Below, in pieces: positions 51,024-60,172 of a stretch of DNA of 64,000 nt. Each line of letters starts with the position of its first letter. The stretch's first letter is position 1. The notes beneath the pieces are model-generated. The model saw only the letters and a list, made by a program, of their open reading frames with translations, was not told where the DNA came from and searched no databases. The translations under genes and the position numbers were made by a program. Source of the DNA: Rhizobium etli_C (GTDB taxonomy: Bacteria; Pseudomonadota; Alphaproteobacteria; Rhizobiales; Rhizobiaceae); NCBI RefSeq assembly GCF_014198605.1, contig NZ_JACIHU010000004.1; one strand, written 5' to 3'.

Positions 51024-51122
51024 ACCTCCGTCGTCCTCAGGCTTGACCCGAGGAGCCACGCGGGCCTCCTCGGCTGCGCCCGTGGATCCCAGGCTCAAGG
51101 TCCGCCTGGGATGACGGAGGAC
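51024..51122. repeat. Palindromic mosaic repeat unit (variant)
   Basis: A rearranged unit: CGTCCTCAGGCTTGACCCGA at one end and CCAGGCTCAAGGTCCGCCTGG at the other, the two arms in reversed order compared with the array. Confidence 0.6.
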
Positions 51123-51217
51123 GAGGTGCGGTTGGTGCCATGCTTGCTGCCGGCGTGGCGGATGGTGGTGCGCTCTTCGGCAGCCCGGTCCCATCCACCG
51201 GCGCCTTCGGGCTCTTT

Positions 51218-51484
51218 TCATGCAAAGCGCATCGCTGATCGCGCCCGCGCCTTCGCCGCGACTTCGGCACGGTCGCGAGGCGGCTGAGAGGTCTCCAGCG
51301 AATGAAGCAGCTCATGGGCGCACTTCGCGATGGAATTGACCGCCTGCTCGAAGGCGGCCTCATTGCGTTTCGAGGGTTTGTTGGTCCCGCTCAGCTTCCG
51401 CACGAACTGCAGCGCGGCATCATGGATCTCCTCATCCGTCGCCGGCGGATCGAAATTGAATAGAGGCTTGATATTTCGGCACAT
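51218..51484 (-). CDS. DUF2277-family protein
   Basis: An 88-residue protein: MCRNIKPLFNFDPPATDEEI, then HDAALQFVRKLSGTNKPSKR and LLHSLETSQPPRDRAEVAAK, the full DUF2277 text. Function unknown. The gap 50965-51217 upstream contains one palindromic unit and nothing else. Confidence 0.85.
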   Translation of the reverse strand: MCRNIKPLFNFDPPATDEEIHDAALQFVRKLSGTNKPSKRNEAAFEQAVNSIAKCAHELLHSLETSQPPRDRAEVAAKARARSAMRFA

Positions 51485-51596
51485 GACTTGCTCCCGGTCG
51501 TCTCCCTCCCATTCGGGAGGATTGCTTCCCCTAAACTAGTCGCGCGAGCGGAAATGACAAACGGCCGGTCGTCAGGCAGCAACAGCACCCTACCCT

Positions 51597-51840
51597 CCGT
51601 CATCCCAGGCCCTGAGTGCCTGGGATCCACAGCCGCAATCGACGAGGTCGGCATGGGTCCTCGGGTCAATTCCGAGGCGACGGAGGATGGAGTGGGCGTC
51701 GGCACGCGAGAGCGGCGCTTTGCGGTATGGCAGCAACGGCACCCCCACCCTCCGTCATCCCAGGCCTTGAGCCTGGGATCCACGGCCGCAATCGACGCGG
51801 CCGTCATGGGTCCTCGTGTCAAGCCCGAGAGCGACGGAGG
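51597..51840. repeat. Two palindromic mosaic repeat units
   Basis: Units at about 51597-51684 and 51752-51840 share CCAGGCCCTGAGTGCCTGGG/CCAGGCCTTGAGCCTGGGAT and GGTCCTCGGGTCAA arms with the array. They fill most of the gene-free stretch 51485-51877. Confidence 0.75.
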
Positions 51841-51877
51841 GTGGGTGGAAGTCCGGCGGACTCGGTCGCTGGTCTGG

Positions 51878-52954
51878 TCAGAGGCGGGCTTCGAGGATCA
51901 GGTTGAAGGGCGTCTGCATTGCCTTGCGGAAGCGGGTGAAGCCCGCCTTGCGGAAGACGTCCTTGAGCCTCGCCTCACCGGCCTGGGCGCCGAGCACGAT
52001 GTGACCGCCGTCGGAAATCGCATGGGCGCAGCAGATCGTCGTCGAAGCGGCATAATAGAGCCGGCCGACCGGCGAGATATTGTCCTCCACCCGGTCATTG
52101 GCGAAGGGCTCGACCAGCATCACCGTACCGTCCTTGGCAAGGGCCTTGGCCGCATGCGTGGCGGCTGCCACCGGATTGCCCATGTCGTGCAGGCAGTCGA
52201 AGAAGCAGATGAGGTCATAGCCCGTCCCCGGATAGGTCTCGGCGCGTGCGGCCGAAAAGCTCGCGCGATCGGAAACGCCCGCCTCGTCCGCCACCTCTCG
52301 GGCTTCGTCGACCGACTTTTCGTGCGTGTCGAAGCCGTGGAATTTCGAGTTCGGGAAGGCCTGCGCCATCAGCACCGTCGAATGGCCGTGGCCGCAGCCG
52401 ACATCGGCGACCAGCGCGCCGGCTTTCAGCTTCTCCACCACCCCGTCGAGCGCCGGCAGCCATTCCGGCACCAGGCTGGCGCGGTAGGCGTTGCGGTAGA
52501 AGGACGCGACGCCGCAGAAGAGCCGGCCATCATGGTCACCCCAAGGGATGCCGGCGCCGGTGCGGAAGGCCTCGACCGCCTTGTCCTCGTCGGCCCACAT
52601 GGAAGCCGGCGTTGCCCAGGCATTCGGGATGAAGACGGGGCTGTCCTCGTTCGCCAGCACGAAAGCCTGTTCCGGCGTCAGCTCATAGGTGCCGCTGACG
52701 GCATGATAGGTGACATAGCCGCCGGCCACCTGCGAATTCAGCCATTCGCGCACATAGCGTTCGGCGCAGCGGGCGCGGGTGGCGATCTCGCGAGAGGTGA
52801 GCGGACCGCGGTCGGCCATCGCCTTGTAGAGACCGAGGCGGTGACCGAGGCTGACCATGACCCCGCCATAGCCGGCGGAAAGATCGCTGACGACGCGGCC
52901 GACCAGCGTGTCGAGCTTCGCACTGTCGATGGTCCTGCTTTGCATGGTATCCAT
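51878..52954 (-). CDS. Class I SAM methyltransferase with N-terminal winged helix (O-MTase-like)
   Basis: A 358-residue protein; GGGAGA precedes the ATG at 52954. The N part is a winged-helix dimerisation domain (LGLYKAMADRGPLTSREIAT, RARCAERYVREWLNSQVAGG). The core has LVADVGCGHGHSTVLMAQAF (motif I), FHGFDTHEKSVDEAREVAD, DLICFFDCLHDMGNPVAAAT and GTVMLVEPFANDRVEDN. It is divergent from a GlxA-type regulator and may be regulated by it. Acceptor substrate unknown. Confidence 0.82.
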   Translation of the reverse strand: MDTMQSRTIDSAKLDTLVGRVVSDLSAGYGGVMVSLGHRLGLYKAMADRGPLTSREIATRARCAERYVREWLNSQVAGGYVTYHAVSGTYELTPEQAFVLANEDSPVFIPNAWATPASMWADEDKAVEAFRTGAGIPWGDHDGRLFCGVASFYRNAYRASLVPEWLPALDGVVEKLKAGALVADVGCGHGHSTVLMAQAFPNSKFHGFDTHEKSVDEAREVADEAGVSDRASFSAARAETYPGTGYDLICFFDCLHDMGNPVAAATHAAKALAKDGTVMLVEPFANDRVEDNISPVGRLYYAASTTICCAHAISDGGHIVLGAQAGEARLKDVFRKAGFTRFRKAMQTPFNLILEARL

Positions 52955-53134
52955 GATGTTTCTCCCTGGTTGGAAACCTCCGTTCGAGGTCCAGGGAAGA
53001 TCGCAGACCGGGAGCGTGAGCGGCAGAGCGGTGCCGGCCATGATCGGGTCATTTGGGCCACGCAAGGCAAGCTGTCGCGTCCGCAGTGGCCCCGGCCGCG
53101 CTCCGGGGTTATCATTGCTGCCGAGGGGGAAGCG

Positions 53135-54205
53135 ATGATGACGGGAACGCAGCAGGAGGCGGAGCGGGCGCCGGGGCCGCAGCCGCTCCATGTCAGCCTG
53201 GTGGCGCTGCCGGAGGCGGCAGTCTCGACTTTGAGCGGCATCTTTGATGTCATGAACGCCTTTTCCATCGTCCCGCCGGACGACGGCATTACCAAGACGC
53301 CTCCCTTCCACGTCGAGATCGTCGGCGAACGGGCCGGCCCGCTGACGCTCGCCAGCCGCGTGCCGCTGGTGGTGCAGCGGCCGGTCGCCGACATCGAGCG
53401 GACCGACATCGTCATCGTGCCGTCGGTCGTGCTCGGGCCGGAAGGCTGGGTGAAGCGCCGCTATCCTGAACTGGTGGAATGGTGCCGGAGCATGCACGTG
53501 AAGGGGGCGCTGATCTGCTCGGCCTGTTCGGGCATCTTCCTGCTTGCCGAGACCGGGATCTTCGACGGCGCCGATGCCACCGTCCATTTCGGCTATAGCA
53601 AGGCGTTCCGCGACGCCTATCCGGAGGTGACGATCCATCCCGAGCAGGTGCTGGTGGTCGCCGGCCAGCGGGACGAGCTGATTACATCAGGCGCGTCGAT
53701 GACATGGCACGATCTCGTGCTCTACCTGATCGCCCGCCATGCCGGGGCGACGGCGGCGCAGACGGTGGCCCGCTATTTTGCGCTGCAATGGCACCAGGAC
53801 GGGCTGGCTCCCTACATGGTCTTCGAGGGGCGGCGCGACCACGGCGACCAGGCGATCCAGACTGCACAGGACTGGCTTGCCGCCCATTTTTCGGTCGCCA
53901 ATCCGCTGGAGGAGATGGTCAGGCAGGCGGGGTTGACGGAACGGACCTTCAAGCGGCGGTTCACCCGGGCGACCGGCATGAGCCCGATCGCCTATGTGCA
54001 ACGGCTGCGGATCGAAGAGGCGAAGCGGCGGTTGGAGCGAACCGAAGCTTCGGTCGACGAGATAAGCTGGCAGGTAGGCTACGAGGAGCCCGCCTTCTTT
54101 CGACGCTTGTTCAGGCGGATAACCGGCCTGGCTCCGGGAAACTATCGCCGCCGGTTTCAGGTGCCGGCCTATGCCAAGCGGCCTTCATCGCACCAGCACG
54201 GCTGA
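53135..54205 (+). CDS. GlxA-family AraC-type transcriptional regulator
   Basis: A 356-residue protein from ATG 53135 (GAGGGGG upstream). Residues 20-190 form a DJ-1/PfpI-like domain with the nucleophile-elbow Cys in LICSACSGIFLLAETG. Residues about 240-340 form an AraC DNA-binding domain (NPLEEMVRQAGLTERTFKRR, TGMSPIAYVQRLRIEEAKRR, then VGYEEPAFFRRLFRRITGLA). It is divergent from the methyltransferase across about 180 bp. The open frame upstream through the methyltransferase is a shadow. Confidence 0.85.
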   Translation: MMTGTQQEAERAPGPQPLHVSLVALPEAAVSTLSGIFDVMNAFSIVPPDDGITKTPPFHVEIVGERAGPLTLASRVPLVVQRPVADIERTDIVIVPSVVLGPEGWVKRRYPELVEWCRSMHVKGALICSACSGIFLLAETGIFDGADATVHFGYSKAFRDAYPEVTIHPEQVLVVAGQRDELITSGASMTWHDLVLYLIARHAGATAAQTVARYFALQWHQDGLAPYMVFEGRRDHGDQAIQTAQDWLAAHFSVANPLEEMVRQAGLTERTFKRRFTRATGMSPIAYVQRLRIEEAKRRLERTEASVDEISWQVGYEEPAFFRRLFRRITGLAPGNYRRRFQVPAYAKRPSSHQHG

Positions 54206-54244
54206 TGCGGCCCTTCCGTCGCGTCCCGGCGATCGGCTCCACGA

Positions 54245-55147
54245 TCAGGCGTCTTGGGGTCGCCGGGAGAGTTCTGCGATCAGATAGTCCGCCACCAGTC
54301 GAACTGAGGGGAGCTGCCCGCGCCGATGCGGCATCAGCAGGGTTGTCGTCACCCCACCTCCTGTCCATTCGGGTAAAATGCGGACAAGTGCGCCAGATGC
54401 AATGAGCGGTGCACAGAAGCTGCTCGGAAGGCAGGTCACGCCGAGGCCGGCCCTGGCTGCTTCCAGGAGCGAGATCGTCTCATTGGCCACGTAGCGCGGC
54501 ATGGGCGTGATCCTGGCGACGGCGCCATCGCCATTGCGAAGCGTCCAAACCGATTCCGAGCGCGATGCCATCAACCCATCGAGCTCAATCGCTTCCTCGG
54601 GTCGCGAACACACACCTTTCTCCCTGATATAATCGGCCGAGGCGACGAGCCAGGCGGGGTCGTCATCGATCCGGCGTTGCACGAGATCGTTATCAGGCAG
54701 CGGGGAGAAATGGTTGCGGATCGCGATGTCGAAACCTTCCTGCACGATGTCCACGAACCTGTCGGAAACGTCGAGGGTGATGCGCATCTTCGGATAGCTC
54801 GCTGCCAGGCGCGGAAGCAGCGCCGCCAGACGGAACTGGGCAATCGGCAGCGATGCCGTGATCCGAACAGTTCCGCTCGGTTCCGCAAGACGGCCCTTGA
54901 TGACATGCTCGGCGGCCTCCGCCTCGATCAGCATGGCGGCGGCATGACGATACAAATCCCGGCCAATCTCGGTCACGGCGAAACTGCGCGAGGTCCGCTG
55001 GATCAGTCGGACGCCGATCTTCCGCTCCAGCTCGGAAAGCCGCTTGCTGAGCGTGGACTTGGGAAGGCGCAGCGCGCGACCGGCTGCAGCGAAACCGCCG
55101 TGATCCACGACTTGAACGAAAACGAGAAGGTCGTTGAGATTGAGCAT
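54245..55147 (-). CDS. LysR-family transcriptional regulator
   Basis: A 300-residue protein: MLNLNDLLVFVQVVDHGGFA, then AAGRALRLPKSTLSKRLSEL (winged helix-turn-helix) and RKIGVRLIQRTSRSFAVTEI. The effector domain contains GTVRITASLPIAQFRLAALL and GLGVTCLPSSFCAPLI. It is divergent from an NADP-dependent oxidoreductase gene, its likely target. Confidence 0.88.
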   Translation of the reverse strand: MLNLNDLLVFVQVVDHGGFAAAGRALRLPKSTLSKRLSELERKIGVRLIQRTSRSFAVTEIGRDLYRHAAAMLIEAEAAEHVIKGRLAEPSGTVRITASLPIAQFRLAALLPRLAASYPKMRITLDVSDRFVDIVQEGFDIAIRNHFSPLPDNDLVQRRIDDDPAWLVASADYIREKGVCSRPEEAIELDGLMASRSESVWTLRNGDGAVARITPMPRYVANETISLLEAARAGLGVTCLPSSFCAPLIASGALVRILPEWTGGGVTTTLLMPHRRGQLPSVRLVADYLIAELSRRPQDA

Positions 55148-55276
55148 TCACCTATCCGTCGTTCCAATTTGCAGACGATGGATCCACAACTAGCCCACTA
55201 CTCCGCGCTCGTCCAATACTGCATCTTTCGCCACGCCGCTCACTGGGGCGGCATTGCAATCCCGGAACGTGGAAAG

Positions 55277-56164
55277 ATGACACATATGACCAATATTTCG
55301 GTTCTCGGCCTCGGAGCGATGGGGCAGGCGCTGGCCGCCCGATTTCTGCAGCAAGGGCATTCGGTCACCCTCTGGAATCGCACGGCCGGCAAGGCTGGCT
55401 TTCTGGTTGCCAAAGGAGCTCGCGAAAGCCGCAGCGCGGCAGACGCCATCGCCTCGAGCGACGTCACCGTGATCTGCCTGTTGGACTACGCCGCGTCGAA
55501 ATCTGTGCTCGAGAGTGCGGCCTCCGTGCTTGCCGGGCGTGCGGTGGTCAATCTCACCAATGGCACGCCGGCTCAGGCACGCGCCACCGCCGAGCGGCTC
55601 GAAAGCCTCGGCGCCGCCTATCTCGACGGCGGCATCATGGCGACGCCTCCGATGATCGGAGGCGAACATGCACTTATCCTCTACAGCGGTTCGAAGCCGG
55701 CTTTCGATGCGCGTGTCGGCACGCTTGAGGCGCTTGGGGCCGCCACCTATCTCGGTGCAGATGCCGGGCTGGCGTCGCTCCACGATCTCGCTCTTCTCAG
55801 CGGTATGTATGGCCTTTTTGCCGGCTTCTTTCACGCCACCGCCCTTGTCGGTTCCGAAGGCATCGGCGCGAGCGCATTTCTGAAGCTGCTCGGCCCCTGG
55901 ATGACCGCAATGATGGGTGAACTTCCCGGCTATGCGGAGAAGATCGATACCGGGCGCCACGGCGTCAATGTCGCGTCGAACCTGGCGATGCAGACCGCAG
56001 CGCTCGAAAACATCCTCACTGCCACGCGCGAGCAGGGTGTCGCCACCGATCTGCTCGACCCGATGCTGGACCTATTCCGCAAACGGGACGGTGCCGGACA
56101 TGGAAACGAGGATATTTCAGGCGTGTTTGAGCTGATCCGGAGCGGGAACAGCGCTGTGAGCTGA
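55277..56164 (+). CDS. NAD(P)-dependent oxidoreductase, imine-reductase/HIBADH-like
   Basis: A 295-residue protein (ATG 55277; MTNISVL at 55286 is possible). ISVLGLGAMGQALAARFLQQ is the GxGxxG loop and LWNRTAGKAGFL the NADP-Arg region. AVVNLTNGTPAQARATAERL, DGGIMATPPMIGGEHALILY and a C-terminal helical domain (GASAFLKLLGPWMTAMMGEL) follow. The imine-reductase/6-phosphogluconate-DH-like family is clear; substrate is not. Confidence 0.82.
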   Translation: MTHMTNISVLGLGAMGQALAARFLQQGHSVTLWNRTAGKAGFLVAKGARESRSAADAIASSDVTVICLLDYAASKSVLESAASVLAGRAVVNLTNGTPAQARATAERLESLGAAYLDGGIMATPPMIGGEHALILYSGSKPAFDARVGTLEALGAATYLGADAGLASLHDLALLSGMYGLFAGFFHATALVGSEGIGASAFLKLLGPWMTAMMGELPGYAEKIDTGRHGVNVASNLAMQTAALENILTATREQGVATDLLDPMLDLFRKRDGAGHGNEDISGVFELIRSGNSAVS

Positions 56165-56189
56165 CGGGCTGACGGACCATCTCCCCCAA

Positions 56190-56355
56190 ATAGAAAAGCC
56201 TGCCGCGGGAGGAGGTGCGGCGGGCTTTCCTAAAAGAACCGAACAGCGACTTGGGAGGAGGAGTGTCGCTGTTCCACAGACGTCCCTTCGGGAGGAGGAG
56301 TGGGCCGTCTGAATGTCGAAGCGTTGCGGGAGGAGGTGCATCGCTTCGATTGAGA
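56190..56355 (-). ncRNA. Anti-Shine-Dalgarno sRNA, alpha-r14/NfeR1 or cuckoo-RNA type
   Basis: Four adjacent hairpins each show GGGAGGAGG on the plus strand, so a minus-strand transcript exposes CCUCCUCCC in every loop. Stems are at 56316-56323/56342-56349, 56277-56282/56306-56311, 56241-56250/56265-56274 (10 bp, perfect) and 56195-56206/56217-56228. The last, AAAGCC...GGCTTT, is followed on the minus strand by TTTTCTATTT and fits an intrinsic terminator. Loops matching the anti-SD sequence bind ribosome-binding sites of many mRNAs; alpha-r14 and cuckoo RNAs do this in rhizobia and Rhodobacter. A TATGATTAT before the first hairpin may be the -10. Confidence 0.75.
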
Positions 56356-56617
56356 TAATCATACTCGCACCGGCGCCATCCGCCAGCGGTCTATGTTGCA
56401 CTGCAGCTATGCGCCCGCCGCAACGATCGGCGGGACCGCTGGGCATTCCTGCCCCTGATTTTTCGGCTGTTCTGCGGCTCCCAATGGAATTTTCAGCGCC
56501 GGTAAGACCTCGGATAAATCTGCGCGCGGGCGAATTAACTTGAGAACTCCATTGTGCGGCGCAGCAATCGTCCCCACATCGAAAGCTCAGGCCGATTGGC
56601 GGCCATAGGAGACGACA

Positions 56618-57712
56618 GTGCTCGACAAGCCCCCACACAATCACAGCTTGGTCGAAATCGGGAGGTTTGGCTCCAATCCGGGGTCATTGAAGGCGTGGCT
56701 GTATCTGCCTTCGATCATGGCTCCCGGCACCCCGCTTGTCGTGGCGCTGCATGGCTGCACACAGACGGCAGAGGGCTATGCCGCCGGTTCCGGCTGGTCC
56801 GAGCTCGCCGAGCGGCGCGGATTTGCGGTGCTTTATCCCGAGCAACAGCGGTCGAACAATGCCAATCTCTGCTTCAACTGGTTCGAGCCCGGCGACATCA
56901 GCCGGGATGCGGGCGAGGCATCGTCCATCCGGCAGATGATCGGCCATCTCGTCCAGTCGCAGGGCATCGATCCCAAGCGTATCTTTATCACCGGCCTGTC
57001 GGCAGGCGGTGCGATGGCGAACGTCATGCTGTCGACCTACCCTGAGATATTTGCAGGCGGCGCCATCATCGGCGGCCTGCCCTATGGCGTGGCAGGCACC
57101 GTGGCAGAGGCTTTCGAGCGCATGCAAGGCCGCAATCCGCCGACCGTCTCCAGGCTGCAAGCAGCGCTCAAGCGCGCGTCGAACCACCGCGGGCCGTGGC
57201 CCAAGATTTCGATCTGGCACGGCACACATGACCAGACGGTCCGAGCCAGGAACGCCGATCAGATTGCCCAGCAATGGAGTGGCGTGCACGCCCTTGCCAT
57301 CGAGCCGACGCGGAGCGAATTGATACACGGCCATAGGCGCAAGGTCTGGCTCGACGCGCAAGGCATGGAGGCCGTCGAGATCTATCTCGTCAAGGGCATG
57401 GGCCACGGCGTTCCGCTGGCGACGAGCGGCGATCGCGCGATTGGGAGAGCCGGCCCGCATATGCTCGAGGCAGGGATTTCCTCGACCGTTCGTATCGCAC
57501 ATGCATGGAACCTGGCGACGGAGGCAGACGTCGAGGAAGCTGAGGCAGCCGGAAATTTCGCCCGCCGCGACGAGCCCGACGCCGCTCCATCCACGACAGG
57601 AAGAGCATCGCGCTACGCCAGGTCGCGCGCCAACACCGCTAGCGCCGCCCCCGACGGCAAGATCGCCAAGGTCATAAACGACGCGCTTCGAGCGGCGGGG
57701 CTGATGCGATAG
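56618..57712 (+). CDS. PHB-depolymerase-family esterase
   Basis: A 364-residue protein with a GTG start. TPLVVALHGCTQTAEGYAAG, then RIFITGLSAGGAMANVML with Ser128 as nucleophile, IWHGTHDQTV as acid region and KGMGHGVPL as the His. This is the esterase_phb family. No signal peptide is visible, so it may be intracellular and degrade oligomers or other esters. The C-terminal 60 residues are disordered-looking and basic. Confidence 0.82.
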   Translation: MLDKPPHNHSLVEIGRFGSNPGSLKAWLYLPSIMAPGTPLVVALHGCTQTAEGYAAGSGWSELAERRGFAVLYPEQQRSNNANLCFNWFEPGDISRDAGEASSIRQMIGHLVQSQGIDPKRIFITGLSAGGAMANVMLSTYPEIFAGGAIIGGLPYGVAGTVAEAFERMQGRNPPTVSRLQAALKRASNHRGPWPKISIWHGTHDQTVRARNADQIAQQWSGVHALAIEPTRSELIHGHRRKVWLDAQGMEAVEIYLVKGMGHGVPLATSGDRAIGRAGPHMLEAGISSTVRIAHAWNLATEADVEEAEAAGNFARRDEPDAAPSTTGRASRYARSRANTASAAPDGKIAKVINDALRAAGLMR

Positions 57713-58337
57713 CCGGACAATCGCCGCAAGCGGGAATGATCACCTTGATTCCCGAGGCGCCAAAAGCCGCTCGTCGCGGCGGGGGTGTAGCTCCCGTCGG
57801 GCTACACCAGCCCTTCGTCACACCCCGTCGCCGTGTGGACGCCAGACCGCTTCGGGCCGACAGCCGCCGAAGCCTCGGCAGCTTCGCCCCCTTCTCGGTC
57901 ATAGAGGCCATTGTTGCCGCTCCCCGAAACCGGCCACAGCATTGGTTTGACGAGACGACATCGGTGCGCCAAGTGCGGACGTCGGCTCTCGTCGGCTTAA
58001 TCGACTTGGGACGAAGGCGATCAAGAACGAGCATGGTTCCAGTTCAGCACATGGCTCCGGTTCATCGTCGACGGGCGAAAGCAGCTCTTTCTTTCCAAGC
58101 CGAGGTAGTCCGGACAACGCGGAGTAGCGGTACTGTGCCTTGGCCGCTGGACCACAGCCCCAAGCTGTCATCAACAACGCTTGAACGTCTGTCGGAATTG
58201 CAAAAAGTGTGCATAATAGACGAATGAGAACAATCAGTTGTTGAACTGATCGCGAAAAGGTTGGGAGCCCTCCTCTTCAACTTTGCAGACCATCAGGAAA
58301 TGCAGGGAGAATTCGACTACAATCCAGGGAGGAAGAA
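57713..58337. other. Gene-free region with one hairpin, upstream of the TRAP operon
   Basis: I cannot support a gene here. GGGTGTAGC...GCTACACCAGCCC at about 57783-57813 forms a hairpin. The promoter of the TRAP operon should lie near its 3' end, but I do not assign it. Open frames here lack recognisable protein character. Confidence 0.4.
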
Positions 58338-59468
58338 ATGAACAAAAAGGCAGTATCGCGTCGAGAGTTGCTGGGAGCATCTACGCTCGCTGGAGTAACC
58401 GCAGTTGGGGCTCTTGCCGCCCCGGCGGTGCTGGCCCAGGCACCCACCGTCATTAAAATGCAAACATCCTGGCCCGCGTCGGACATCTGGATGGATTTTG
58501 CCCGCCTGTACGTCGAACGGGTCGAACGAATGTCCGGCGGACGCCTGAAGTTCGAGCTGATGCCTGCCGGTACGGTCGTCGGCGCGTTTCAGGTGCTCGA
58601 CGGCGTCAACGATGGCGTGATCGACGCAGCCCACACCGTTCCCGTCTATTGGTACGGAAAGCACAAGGCGGCTTCCCTCTTCGGTACCGGGCCGGTATTC
58701 GGCGGCAGCGCAACCACCATGCTTGGATGGTTCCATCAAGGCGGCGGCAAGGATCTCTACCGAGAACTCACCCAGGACATCATGGGGCTGAACGTTTACG
58801 GTTTCTATGGCTTCCCGATGCCCGCGCAGCCGTTCGGCTGGTTCAAGAACCCGGTCGCGACCGTGAACGACATCAACGGTCTCAAATATCGGACGGTCGG
58901 GCTCGCCGCCGATCTCATGCAGAATATGGGCATGAGCGTCGCTCAGCTTCCGGGCGGCGAGATCGTGCCGGCAATGGAGCGAGGTGTCATCGACGCCTTC
59001 GAGTTCAACAATCCCTCCTCTGACATACGGTTTGGTTCGCAGGATGTCGCCAAGAACTACGTGCTGTCGTCCTACCATCAAGCGAGCGAATCTTTCGAGT
59101 TCCTCTTCAACAAGGATGTGTTTGACGATCTTCCCGAGGATCTGCAGGCGATCCTGGAATATGGCGTGGAGGCAGCAAGCACGGCGATAACAGCGTCCGC
59201 GATGGACAACTATTCAAGCGACCTTCAAAAACTCCAGGCCGAACATGGCGTGACCGTGCACCGCACTCCAAAGGAAATTCTGGATGCGCAACTGAAGGCC
59301 TGGGATGCGATCATCCCGACGCTTGAAGCGGATGCGTTCATGAAGAAGGTGCTCGATAGTCAGCGGCAGTGGGTGGAGAGGGTCGTGTACTACGAATTGA
59401 TGAACTCCGCCGATCTCGCACTCGCCTATGAGCACTATTTCCCCGGAAAATTGAACCTCGGAAAATAG
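58338..59468 (+). CDS. TRAP transporter substrate-binding protein, Tat-exported
   Basis: A 376-residue periplasmic receptor with a twin-arginine signal (SRRELLGASTLAGVTAVGAL, cleavage near LAQA) and GGGAGGA before the ATG. The DctP fold shows GGRLKFELMPAGTVVGAF, LKYRTVGLAADLMQNMGM and PGGEIVPAMERGVIDAFEFN. It is most like the subgroup that binds 2-oxo acids or other carboxylates (TakP-like); the ligand is not determined. It heads a three-gene operon with DctQ and DctM. Tat export implies folding in the cytoplasm before export. Confidence 0.85.
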   Translation: MNKKAVSRRELLGASTLAGVTAVGALAAPAVLAQAPTVIKMQTSWPASDIWMDFARLYVERVERMSGGRLKFELMPAGTVVGAFQVLDGVNDGVIDAAHTVPVYWYGKHKAASLFGTGPVFGGSATTMLGWFHQGGGKDLYRELTQDIMGLNVYGFYGFPMPAQPFGWFKNPVATVNDINGLKYRTVGLAADLMQNMGMSVAQLPGGEIVPAMERGVIDAFEFNNPSSDIRFGSQDVAKNYVLSSYHQASESFEFLFNKDVFDDLPEDLQAILEYGVEAASTAITASAMDNYSSDLQKLQAEHGVTVHRTPKEILDAQLKAWDAIIPTLEADAFMKKVLDSQRQWVERVVYYELMNSADLALAYEHYFPGKLNLGK

Positions 59469-59475
59469 ATGGTGA

Positions 59476-59496
59476 AGGCCCGGTATTTCCGGGCCT
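59476..59496 (+). promoter_or_regulatory. Hairpin between binding protein and permease genes
   Basis: AGGCCCGG-TATTT-CCGGGCCT forms an 8-bp stem without a T-run. Such hairpins between a receptor and its permease genes usually protect the upstream message from 3' decay and lower downstream expression. Confidence 0.6.
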
Positions 59497-59527
59497 CGTC
59501 CCTCATCGAGGTTAGGGAGGCGCTTGC

Positions 59528-60172
59528 ATGCTCCGTTACATTGCATTCGCCGACGATTTGTCGGCGTGGTTCGGCAAGATGTTCGCGTGGGGGATACTCA
59601 TCATGGCCTTCGGCGTCGGCTATGAGGTTGTTGCACGCTACCTCTTTCGCGCGCCGACCCCCTGGGCCTTCGATCTGAGCTACATGCTCTATGGAACGAT
59701 CTTCATGATGGCGGGAGCGTATACCCTCTCGCGTGATGGCCATGTGCGCGGCGACTTCATCTACCGGCTCTGGAAACCGCGCACGCAGGCCAGGCTGGAA
59801 CTGGTGTTGTACTTCATCTTTTTCTTTCCCGGCATAACTGCGCTTGTGTTCTCGGGCTGGAAATATGCCGCACGCAGTTGGCGCTACCTGGAGGTCAGTT
59901 CCAACAGTCCCGCCGGTGTGCCGATCTTCCAGTTCAAGGCCGTGATCGTCGCCGCCGGCATTCTCCTGTTCCTCCAGGGCGTAGCGCAGGTCTTCCGCTG
60001 CATTCTCTGCATAAGGACGGGCGAATGGCCGAAGCAGGCCGAAGATGTCGAAGAACTGGAAAAGGTACTGCTGGAAACCAAAAGCCTGGACGTGCTCAAG
60101 ACCGAGGACGAGGGCTTCCTTCCGTCGCGGGAGCCTGACGCTGGACGTGAACCACGGGATCGGGACACATGA
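59528..60172 (+). CDS. TRAP transporter small permease, DctQ-like
   Basis: A 214-residue protein with four predicted membrane segments (about 15-35, 48-70, 90-110, 130-150), e.g. WGILIMAFGVGYEVVARYLF and AVIVAAGILLFLQGVAQVFR. FDLSYMLYGTIFMMAGAYTL and a GHVRGDFIY element are DctQ hallmarks. It has an unusually long acidic C-terminal tail (EDVEELEKVLLETKSLDVLK). It follows the receptor gene at 59 bp and overlaps DctM by 4 bp. Confidence 0.85.
   Translation: MLRYIAFADDLSAWFGKMFAWGILIMAFGVGYEVVARYLFRAPTPWAFDLSYMLYGTIFMMAGAYTLSRDGHVRGDFIYRLWKPRTQARLELVLYFIFFFPGITALVFSGWKYAARSWRYLEVSSNSPAGVPIFQFKAVIVAAGILLFLQGVAQVFRCILCIRTGEWPKQAEDVEELEKVLLETKSLDVLKTEDEGFLPSREPDAGREPRDRDT

Noticed and set aside
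51488..54205. 905-residue plus-strand open frame ahead of the GlxA regulator
   Set aside because: The part before 53135 is antisense to the methyltransferase and runs through palindromic repeats; only the part from 53135 is a gene.
57736..58227. Plus-strand 163-residue frame before the TRAP operon
   Set aside because: Arg/Ser-rich text without recognisable domains or ribosome-binding site. I considered a transposase remnant but found no inverted-repeat ends or catalytic motif.
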